Source: an uncultured Bacteroidales bacterium
GTDB lineage: Bacteria > Bacteroidota > Bacteroidia > Bacteroidales > Paludibacteraceae
Assembly: GCA_937901225.1 (NCBI GenBank)
Contig: CALCGX010000124.1
Location: forward strand, 1-21,778
Direction: 5' to 3'
Length of the DNA: 21,778 nt
Shown here: positions 1-6,801 of the stretch, piece by piece
How positions within the stretch are numbered: position 1 is the stretch's first letter
Layout: each line of letters begins with the position of its first letter
Translations under genes and position numbers: made by a program
Notes under the pieces: model-generated
Database searches by the model: none
Told to the model about the DNA's origin: nothing
What the model saw: the letters and a program-made list of their open reading frames with translations, nothing else

Positions 1-1852
1 CTTTGAGCAAGTAGCTCACCGTTATCCTATGCTATCGCTGAGCAATAGTTATTCGAGAGAGGAGATTGCTGATTGGATTAGTAAACTGCCAGCAGACGTG
101 GAGATTGTGTGTGAGTTGAAGTTTGACGGACTGAGTATCTCATTGTGGTATGAATATGGCAAATTGACGAAAGCTCTCACCCGTGGTGATGGAGTGAAAG
201 GCGATAATGTGGTGGAGAATATCAAGACTATTGCTGCGATACCGCAGCATATGCAAGCACTGGAGTCCGAAGTCCAGATTCCTGATTTCGTGGAACTGCG
301 AGGCGAGGTGCTGCTCTCATGGGAGTCGTTCGAACGCCTAAACAAAGAGCGTGAAGCACAAGGTGATGCGCTATTTGCCAATCCACGCAACGCAGCATCA
401 GGTACATTGAAATTGCAAGACCCTAACGAGGTGGCACGTCGTGGATTAGACTGCTATCTCTACTATATGCTGGGCGAAGAATTGCCAGCAACCAAGCACT
501 ACGACCGCCTACAGATTGCCAAACAATGGGGCTTCCCTATCAGCGATGCCGTGAAGGTATGCCATTCACTGGAAGAGGTGATGGCGTATATCCATTATTG
601 GGATACCGAGCGCAAGAATTTGCCCGTAGCCACCGACGGTATTGTACTGAAAGTAAATGACTTATCCACCCAAGAGGAATTGGGTTACACTGCCAAATCC
701 CCTCGCTGGGCAATAGCATATAAGTTCCCTGCAGAGAAACAACTCACCCGCCTCAATGCTATCACGTATCAAGTCGGACGCACAGGTGTCGTGACTCCTG
801 TGGCGAACTTAGAACCAGTACAGTTGTCTGGTACCATGGTTCAGCGCGCCACCTTGCACAATGAGGATTTCATTCGTCAACTTGACATCCGTGAAGGCGA
901 TATGGTATGGGTAGAGAAAGGTGGCGAGATTATTCCAAAGATAGTTTCTGTTGAGCCAAGAACCAAGAGCCAAGAACCAAGACCAATCAGTAACGATAGG
1001 ACAGACGAAGGCGATAAGTCTTTGCTCCTTGCTCCTTATTCTATATTCCCAAAAAATTGTCCTGAATGTGGCACCCCTCTTGTGCGCGTAGATGGCGAAG
1101 CAGCATGGCGTTGCCCCAATGAGGCGACTTGTCCACCACAGATTAAGGGCAAGATGGAGCACTTTGTTTCGCGCAAAGCAATGAATATCGACGGCTTGGG
1201 TAGCGAGACCATTGACCTACTCTACTCACAAAGGTTGCTCCACAATATCGCTGATATATACGACCTCAAGCAAGACGATATTGCTCGTCAAGAACGACTC
1301 GGCGAGAAGTCAGCACAGAATATGTTGGCAGGTATAGAAGCCAGCAAACAAGTGCCTTGGTCACGAGTGCTATTTGCCTTAGGCATACGCATGGTGGGCG
1401 AGACAACCGCCAAGAAGATTGCTCGTCGCTTCCCAAGCATCGACCAATTGCAATGGGCAAACGTGGAGCAACTGACTGCGATCGACGATGTGGGCGAACA
1501 GATAGCCAAGAACATCATCGCTTACTTCAACGACCTCAGCAATCTGGAGATTATCAACCGACTACGCGAAGCAGGTGTGCAAATGGAGAGCCAAGAGGAG
1601 GAGCAAGCACCGCAATCTGATATATTGCTAGGCAAGAGCATCGTGGTGTCGGGCGTGTTTAGCCATCACTCACGCGACGAATACAAAGCGATGATAGAAG
1701 CCCACGGAGGTAAGAACGTGGGGTCAGTAAGCAAGAAGACCAGTTTCATTCTTGCAGGTGAGAATATGGGGCCTGAGAAACGAAAGAAAGCAGAGAGTTT
1801 AGGGATAGAGATACTAACTGAGGAACAATTCCTGGAGTTAATTAAGAATTAA
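1..1852 (+). CDS. ligA: NAD-dependent DNA ligase LigA, 5' end outside window
   Basis: NAD-dependent DNA ligase, which seals nicks in replication and repair using NAD as adenylate donor. The reading frame is open from base 2 (FEQVAHRYP before the first Met at 29), so the gene continues upstream; by comparison with full-length ligases the missing part is the N-terminal Ia domain and start of the nucleotidyltransferase domain. Visible in order: the adenylation motif with catalytic Lys in ELKFDG (codon 119-121), RGDG, the OB fold ending GGEIIPKIV, a four-Cys zinc finger (CPECG and CPNEATC), helix-hairpin-helix repeats, and a C-terminal BRCT domain beginning near GKSIVVSGVF. Odd: the linker between OB fold and zinc finger is expanded by in-frame heptanucleotide repeats (956-983 and 1022-1042), and the last codons and stop lie within another heptamer repeat. 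The next gene follows 16 bases later. Identification is secure. Confidence 0.97.
   Translation, partial: FEQVAHRYPMLSLSNSYSREEIADWISKLPADVEIVCELKFDGLSISLWYEYGKLTKALTRGDGVKGDNVVENIKTIAAIPQHMQALESEVQIPDFVELRGEVLLSWESFERLNKEREAQGDALFANPRNAASGTLKLQDPNEVARRGLDCYLYYMLGEELPATKHYDRLQIAKQWGFPISDAVKVCHSLEEVMAYIHYWDTERKNLPVATDGIVLKVNDLSTQEELGYTAKSPRWAIAYKFPAEKQLTRLNAITYQVGRTGVVTPVANLEPVQLSGTMVQRATLHNEDFIRQLDIREGDMVWVEKGGEIIPKIVSVEPRTKSQEPRPISNDRTDEGDKSLLLAPYSIFPKNCPECGTPLVRVDGEAAWRCPNEATCPPQIKGKMEHFVSRKAMNIDGLGSETIDLLYSQRLLHNIADIYDLKQDDIARQERLGEKSAQNMLAGIEASKQVPWSRVLFALGIRMVGETTAKKIARRFPSIDQLQWANVEQLTAIDDVGEQIAKNIIAYFNDLSNLEIINRLREAGVQMESQEEEQAPQSDILLGKSIVVSGVFSHHSRDEYKAMIEAHGGKNVGSVSKKTSFILAGENMGPEKRKKAESLGIEILTEEQFLELIKN
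956..983. repeat. Four tandem CCAAGAN heptamers inside ligA
   Basis: Four head-to-tail 7-base units (CCAAGAA, CCAAGAG, CCAAGAA, CCAAGAC). Because three units make 21 bases, the protein shows a 7-residue echo, EPRTKSQ followed by EPRP. It lies in the OB-fold to zinc-finger linker, a place where extra residues should be tolerated. Confidence 0.85.
1022..1042. repeat. TTGCTCC heptamer repeat inside ligA
   Basis: Two exact copies of TTGCTCC followed by a degenerate third (TTATTCT), again with 7-base period. It encodes the run LLLAPYS in the same expanded linker of the ligase as the CCAAGAN array. Confidence 0.65.
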
Positions 1853-1871
1853 GAATTTTGAATTAAGAATG
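1840..1871. repeat. AATTAAG heptamer repeat spanning ligA stop and next start
   Basis: Copies of AATTAAG at 1840-1846, 1847-1853 and 1861-1867, with partial copies at 1854 and 1868. The ligA stop codon (1850-1852) and the ATG of the next gene (1869-1871) both lie within the repeat, so copy-number change would alter the ligase C-terminus and the gene spacing. Confidence 0.8.
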
Positions 1872-2327
1872 ATAGAGAAATTACGAGAACGGATATTTGC
1901 TTGGCTATTGAAGCGACAAGCAAGCAGAAAAGTAACCATACCACAATGGGATAAAGTGCGTAGTGTAGCCATATTGTATCCAAACGACAATATTCAGCAC
2001 ATCATCAAGCAAATAGAACAGGCCAACAAAGAGGTGGTATTGTTCACCCTGCCTGATAAGAAGGAGATTAGTTGGCTAACCGAGCGCCCCAAGACCGAAG
2101 TGCACGAATTGATAAGCGCAAGACAATTTGATGTGCTAATCGATTTGACTCAACAACCATCGCGTACACTGCAATATATGGCGATGTATATTCGAGCAGA
2201 CTTCAAAGTGGGACGCTTCATGCGCGAAGGGATATACGATTTGACCATTGATACCCCACCTCAAGCAGCCCCCGATTATCTGTTTGAGCAAATCATACGG
2301 TATATCAATATGTTTGGAAATAAGTAG
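1869..2327 (+). CDS. DUF6913-like conserved hypothetical protein
   Basis: 152-residue protein with no signal peptide or clear membrane segment, so probably cytoplasmic. It starts with a basic amphipathic helix (MIEKLRERIFAWLLKRQ), followed by an alpha/beta pattern with strands such as SVAILYP, EVVLFTLP and FDVLIDLT. This resembles the small Bacteroidota family called DUF6913, which I remember as sitting beside ligA and dapA; both the family name and the linkage are from memory and have not been searched. The Rossmann-like alternation and FDVLIDL are somewhat reminiscent of glycosyltransferase-type folds, but no catalytic motif is apparent, so no function is assigned. It lies 16 bases after ligA and 18 bases before dapA, implying co-transcription. 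Confidence 0.8.
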   Translation: MIEKLRERIFAWLLKRQASRKVTIPQWDKVRSVAILYPNDNIQHIIKQIEQANKEVVLFTLPDKKEISWLTERPKTEVHELISARQFDVLIDLTQQPSRTLQYMAMYIRADFKVGRFMREGIYDLTIDTPPQAAPDYLFEQIIRYINMFGNK

Positions 2328-2345
2328 TTTAGTGTTTAGAGAGAT

Positions 2346-3203
2346 ATGAAAGGATTAGGTACAGCGTTGATAACTCCCTTCACAGGGGAAGGGAAAGTGG
2401 ATTTTCCAGCATTAAGCCAATTGATTGAGCACCAAGTAGCAGGTGGTACGGATTATTTGGTGATCTTAGGCACTACAAGTGAGGTCCCTACTCTCACCCA
2501 CCAAGAGCAAAACGCCATCATTGACTATGTAGTGAAGCAAGTGGCAGGACGTATGCCATTGGTATTAGGCATTGGCGGCAATAGCACCGCAGCCGTGGTG
2601 GAACGCATTGACGAATTGAAAGAACAATTGGTAGCACACTTTGCGGCGATATTATCGGTTACACCTTATTACAACAGACCACAACAAGAGGGATTATACT
2701 TGCACTTCTGCGAAGTGGCGAAGGCAAGTCCAGTACCCGTAATCTTGTACAATGTACCCAAACGCACAGGCGTAAATCTCCTGCCAGAGACCACTCGTCG
2801 CATCTACGACGCGTATCCAAGTAAAATCATGGGTATCAAGGAAGCATGCAATAGTGTGGAGCAGTTCACAGAGACAGTTAATATAGCCAATGGCAACTTT
2901 GCCGTTATCAGCGGCGACGACGACTTGGCATACGAGATGATGAAAGCAGGAGGAGATGGGTTGATTAGCGTAGCAAGCAATGCCTGGCCTAAAGAGATGA
3001 AGCAGATCGTGGAAAATCAAGATGCCATGATGCAGAGCCGTATGGGACATTTGATTCATCTGCTCTTTGTAGAGGGAAATCCAAGTGGTATCAAAACCGT
3101 GCTTACTGAAATGGGCATGATTAAGAACATCTTACGCCTGCCATTGGTACCTTGTACCGAGAATACGCAAATGGTTATCCGCCGTGCGTTAGCACAACGA
3201 TAA
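2346..3203 (+). CDS. dapA: 4-hydroxy-tetrahydrodipicolinate synthase DapA
   Basis: Condenses pyruvate with aspartate semialdehyde, the first committed step to diaminopimelate and lysine; cytoplasmic TIM barrel, normally a homotetramer. At 285 residues it is of normal length. Visible residues: TT (43-44) in GTTSEVPTL, the Tyr pair in TPYYNRP (108-109), Tyr135 in LYNVPKRTG with Arg140, and the Schiff-base Lys165 in GIKEA (codon 2838-2840); GGDGLISVASN lies further on. These match the known catalytic set of the family. The third residue of the usual GTTGE motif is Ser here (GTTSE), a modest variation. It is last in the ligA cluster and is followed after about 100 bases by a symmetric terminator. 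Confidence 0.96.
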   Translation: MKGLGTALITPFTGEGKVDFPALSQLIEHQVAGGTDYLVILGTTSEVPTLTHQEQNAIIDYVVKQVAGRMPLVLGIGGNSTAAVVERIDELKEQLVAHFAAILSVTPYYNRPQQEGLYLHFCEVAKASPVPVILYNVPKRTGVNLLPETTRRIYDAYPSKIMGIKEACNSVEQFTETVNIANGNFAVISGDDDLAYEMMKAGGDGLISVASNAWPKEMKQIVENQDAMMQSRMGHLIHLLFVEGNPSGIKTVLTEMGMIKNILRLPLVPCTENTQMVIRRALAQR

Positions 3204-3249
3204 CACATAGAGGCAATCTCAACGCTCACTATCCGTAACAAATAATATA

Positions 3250-3276
3250 GTTATTGTGCGGTTATAGTGCGGTGCG
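3250..3276. repeat. 11-base tandem repeat downstream of dapA
   Basis: GTTATTGTGCG followed directly by GTTATAGTGCG and then a partial unit GTGCG. It is a short intergenic direct repeat between the dapA stop and the shared terminator, with no evident function. Confidence 0.6.
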
Positions 3277-3309
3277 AGTAAAGAAGAATTGAAGAAAGGT
3301 AGTTATACA

Positions 3310-3340
3310 AAATAAGGTTGCGAATTTCGCAACCTTATTT
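3310..3340. terminator. Bidirectional terminator between convergent operons
   Basis: A perfect 13-base-pair inverted repeat (arms 3310-3322 and 3328-3340, loop AATTT) with T-rich flanks on both strands. It lies between dapA (+) and the last gene of the minus-strand operon, so it probably ends transcription from both sides. The rest of the 3204-3383 gap holds only the 11-base repeat. Confidence 0.88.
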
Positions 3341-3383
3341 CATTAGCATATTGTTCTATATCAACAAGAACAATTAACAGATA

Positions 3384-4847
3384 TTATTGAATGTACTTCT
3401 TACCATTCAAAATAACAACACCCTTGTATTGCTCGTCAACGATTGTACCAATGAGGTTGTAACGCTTGTTGTCGTTGATGATAGGAGTCTTAACATTTTC
3501 TACAGAAGTTGTAGAACCGTCAAATACAACAACTTCATCTTCACCGATAGCAATGAGAGGCAAAGTAAGCACCTTAGTTTCGTAATTGGTATCAACAATG
3601 CTGTCTGCAATCTCCTCGTGATAAGTGTGTTGCTTCAAATAAATATCTACTACGTGCTCATAAGCTACATAAGCATTGCCATCAATAATTGTATCTTGCT
3701 TATTACCAGTAGCAGAAATTCTTACATTACCATCATTGAAATACATTTCCTCATTAGAACCATATTGGATAGATGTATAGTCAGCAATCAAGCTGTCGCT
3801 TGTGATGGTGTATTTGCCCTCAATATTGTGTTTGCCAGCAGCAATAAAGTTGAGAGAATAAAGCACAGAATCAATATTGTTACCGTTTGCTACTTTATAG
3901 CGCAAGCATTCCAAGAAGAACTCGTGACCGCCTTCGATATCAGCACTCTCGCCATAGTATTCCATAGACACTTCTTCTACAACAGGAGCGTGCTTTACAT
4001 CCACAAAGCGTCCGTTCATCAACTCTGCATATGATTCACCAGCAGCATTGGTGTACCACAAATACATACCAGAAAGGGTGATTTCGTCACCAGTCTCAAT
4101 ATTAAATGAATCAACCACATTGCGGTTTTGGTCACCATGTGCAAGACCATATACATATACATTGTGAGTACCATCAGTAATCCAGAAGTTACCATAATAG
4201 TTGTCCTTCATTTCAGAAATGGTAGCGGTCACCTCATAGCGAGTAGTTGGGTCAGCCTTAGCCACAAAATCAGCCAAAGAGATATGCTCAACTGGTTTCT
4301 CAGGCTCAACGATTCGGGTACCATCACCACTCAAAATAATCCAATCAACTTCCCATGTAGCAGCGGCAGTAGCATCACTGGTATATGCAAATGCGATTTG
4401 AGTTTTGTCGCTGATGTAAGCAGTGATATCAATTTCTCCTGATTGAACAAAAGTCCAGCTATTACCTGCTGGTAGATTTGGCACAGTCAATGTCTCCCAG
4501 TTTGCACCATCCTTTGTAATCTTAACAGATACATAATCAGGAGTAGCATAGTTGAGTGCTTGGTTGAACTCCATTTTAAGACTTGTGCAAGAAGTTAAAT
4601 CTAGAGGAGCAGAAATAAACCAAGATTCTGTGACATGCTTCACACCACCTACATAAGCAGAAGCTTTCATACCATATTGAGCAGTTTGTTGCCAAATGGT
4701 GCTAACTGCCTCAGGTTTTACTTTGTCATCAATGCTCCAAGAGCCCATAGACTCCTTGAAACTGATGTAGTACACAGTGTCGTTCTGTGCAAAGAGGTTT
4801 AACGACATGGCTACTACGAAAGAAGCCAATAAGAAAATTTTCTTCAT
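3384..4847 (-). CDS. Secreted protein with choice-of-anchor-J-like and OB-fold domains
   Basis: 487 residues. A Sec signal peptide ends near NLFAQ (cleavage about residue 20), without a lipobox Cys. Residues about 25-172 form a jelly-roll-like domain of choice-of-anchor-J/cleaved-adhesin type: YGMKASAYVGG, then ESWFISAPLDL, ending WEVDWIIL. Residues about 188-285 look like an OB-fold nucleic-acid-binding-like module (ISLADFVAK, GNFWITDG, GDEITLSGMYL). The remainder is beta-rich, and the C-terminus (YNLIGTIV, then YKGVVILNGKKYIQ) resembles short C-terminal tails of Bacteroidota secreted proteins, possibly a type IX secretion signal. The 'YGMKASAYVGG' block is shared with the upstream lipoprotein, suggesting the two handle the same partner. 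Last gene of the operon, 25 bases after the lipoprotein. Domain calls are by eye; the molecular role is unknown. Confidence 0.8.
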   Translation of the reverse strand: MKKIFLLASFVVAMSLNLFAQNDTVYYISFKESMGSWSIDDKVKPEAVSTIWQQTAQYGMKASAYVGGVKHVTESWFISAPLDLTSCTSLKMEFNQALNYATPDYVSVKITKDGANWETLTVPNLPAGNSWTFVQSGEIDITAYISDKTQIAFAYTSDATAAATWEVDWIILSGDGTRIVEPEKPVEHISLADFVAKADPTTRYEVTATISEMKDNYYGNFWITDGTHNVYVYGLAHGDQNRNVVDSFNIETGDEITLSGMYLWYTNAAGESYAELMNGRFVDVKHAPVVEEVSMEYYGESADIEGGHEFFLECLRYKVANGNNIDSVLYSLNFIAAGKHNIEGKYTITSDSLIADYTSIQYGSNEEMYFNDGNVRISATGNKQDTIIDGNAYVAYEHVVDIYLKQHTYHEEIADSIVDTNYETKVLTLPLIAIGEDEVVVFDGSTTSVENVKTPIINDNKRYNLIGTIVDEQYKGVVILNGKKYIQ

Positions 4848-4872
4848 AATGTTTTTAATTTTTAATTTATTG

Positions 4873-6774
4873 TTATTTTAACTCTTTAACAGCTAGGTTC
4901 TTGAACTCCCAAGTAGCAGAACCAGCAGATGAACTGGTATATTTAAAGCCAATGGTTATCTTTTGTCCTGCGAAGGCAGAGAGGTCCAGGTTGCCAGTGG
5001 ACATGAAATCCCAAGAAGAACCATCTGGTACGATATAATTGCCATTCTCATCTTGGTTGAATGGGATATGTACCCAATCGCACTCAGTAACATCACCTTC
5101 GTAGTTGACAGATACCATCACGAAACACTCTGCGAGGAAATCAACACCATACTTGCGAGCTTGCTCGAAGACAAGAACTGGTTTAGATGCCTCCAAAAGA
5201 TCTACATAAGGAGATACTACCCATGCCTCTGATTGGTTGTTAGCACCACCTACGTAAGCCGATGCCTTCATACCATAGATAGCAGTAGGTTGCCATACAT
5301 AAGAAAGTGGACCTGTGAGCAATACGTTTTGGATAGTAAAGTCACCTTGGCTTTGGTTAGCGAAACTTTCTGCCAAATAAACTGCCGTAGAAGCACTCCA
5401 TTCAGAACCTGTATGGAGGAAAGTAGAAATCTTTTGTTTGCTATCTTTTATCACATTCCAGTCTGTTCCGTTGAATGAGTAGCGACCAGCAGCTAATACT
5501 TTGTTAGCATTGCGATAAACCATGAGATAAGTTGTACCAAATGAAGCAAATGGGAATTTATTCTTCAGCAACTTAGGAATAATGCGCTCTGGGCGATCCA
5601 ACACTTCCACACCAAGCAACTGATAATCAGCAGGAGTAAGTACCAATGGAGTCACACCTTCTGCAGTAAAGAAGTCGATTTGTCCATTAGCAACAAGGAA
5701 TAATTCTGCACGTGAGCCAACAGATGTAGTATCTATAGAAGGAGTCACTACAGTAGCCTCTTCATCGGTGAAAGAACAAGCGGTGCACTTATATTCACCT
5801 GCATACATGAAGGTGAGAGACTCACGTGTAAGATTGGATTGGTCTTCACCCATCAAGAAGGATATGGTATATACACCCATGCGTGGGTTAGGGAAATAGG
5901 TTGGCAAAACCACTTGTGTGAATCCCTCTACCAAACGCTCTGCATGCAAAGCTTGCAACTCCTCGTCTGATAAAGCACTGTATAATTTCTCAGGATCGTA
6001 TTTTTTACGCCATGTAGCATAATCAGAATTGATGTAATTCTGCTTACTATTTGAGCCTAAGTAATAATCAATCTCATGCTTCTTATCTTTCTTCTCGAAA
6101 TATTTAGAATTTTTGTTATCGCTCACGTACTTTGCCAATGCTACATAGTCATCATGTGAAAGGGTAATCTTCTCATCAGCAGTAGCAAATGCAGGTTCTG
6201 CCGTAGAATAATCATACTGAATAGCATATACACCGTCTGCCAAAGTACCCGTATAAGATTTTTGTACCATATCCAAAAGTTTTCCCTCGGTAGCAGGTGT
6301 AAGATAAGGTACATCTACGTTATTACCCCAAACATAGGTATATGCTTCATCAGAGATATTGAACGTCTCAATATGCTCCATTAACGTCATATACTCTGGT
6401 GCAGGGTTGTGCATTTGGAAAGCAATTTTGACATTGCTACCCGCATCTAAATAAGAGAACTTATTCGCGATGAAAGCAGGCAAGTAATATGCAGCGACAG
6501 AATCTGACTCAAAATACTTGAGTGAATCTACGAGCAAGAGTTTCTTGTAAGCCACAGAGTCTGCCTCAAGAGATAGGGCAATGCTCTGATTCTCTGCATT
6601 ATTAACAATTGCAGTATAATCAGCAGAGGTAAGCGTATAACTGATAGTACGCACATCCTGAATGGTAGTTTCCTCTTTTCCAAAATGCTCTTCTAATTGA
6701 TTCATAGACCAATCTTGGCAAGAAGCGAAAACCAATGATAGTGCAATCAATGTGTATTTAAATATTCTTTTCAT
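4873..6774 (-). CDS. Large lipoprotein with three LTxxDY repeats and a C-terminal anchor-J-like domain
   Basis: 633 residues. The signal peptide ends in a lipobox (LVFASC, acylated Cys19), and Gln-Asp follows the Cys, so export to the outer leaflet is possible but unproven. Three imperfect units follow. Each opens with an LTxxDY-type strand (YTLTSADY at 46, ITLSHDDY at 203, LVLTPADY at 377) and closes with a proline/aromatic motif and a strand (YLPAFIANKF at 97, VLPTYFPNPR at 289, IIPKLLKNKF at 398). Residues about 465-633 form a choice-of-anchor-J-like jelly roll with YGMKASAYVGG and EAWVVSPYVDL, closely related to the first domain of the downstream gene. It sits 27 bases after the TonB-dependent receptor, in the position a SusD-type lipoprotein would take, but it has no SusD-like helical repeats. 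A substrate-binding or receptor-capping role is inferred. Confidence 0.82.
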   Translation of the reverse strand: MKRIFKYTLIALSLVFASCQDWSMNQLEEHFGKEETTIQDVRTISYTLTSADYTAIVNNAENQSIALSLEADSVAYKKLLLVDSLKYFESDSVAAYYLPAFIANKFSYLDAGSNVKIAFQMHNPAPEYMTLMEHIETFNISDEAYTYVWGNNVDVPYLTPATEGKLLDMVQKSYTGTLADGVYAIQYDYSTAEPAFATADEKITLSHDDYVALAKYVSDNKNSKYFEKKDKKHEIDYYLGSNSKQNYINSDYATWRKKYDPEKLYSALSDEELQALHAERLVEGFTQVVLPTYFPNPRMGVYTISFLMGEDQSNLTRESLTFMYAGEYKCTACSFTDEEATVVTPSIDTTSVGSRAELFLVANGQIDFFTAEGVTPLVLTPADYQLLGVEVLDRPERIIPKLLKNKFPFASFGTTYLMVYRNANKVLAAGRYSFNGTDWNVIKDSKQKISTFLHTGSEWSASTAVYLAESFANQSQGDFTIQNVLLTGPLSYVWQPTAIYGMKASAYVGGANNQSEAWVVSPYVDLLEASKPVLVFEQARKYGVDFLAECFVMVSVNYEGDVTECDWVHIPFNQDENGNYIVPDGSSWDFMSTGNLDLSAFAGQKITIGFKYTSSSAGSATWEFKNLAVKELK

Positions 6775-6801
6775 TGTTGTTGATTTTTAGTGGTTTATGA
6801 A

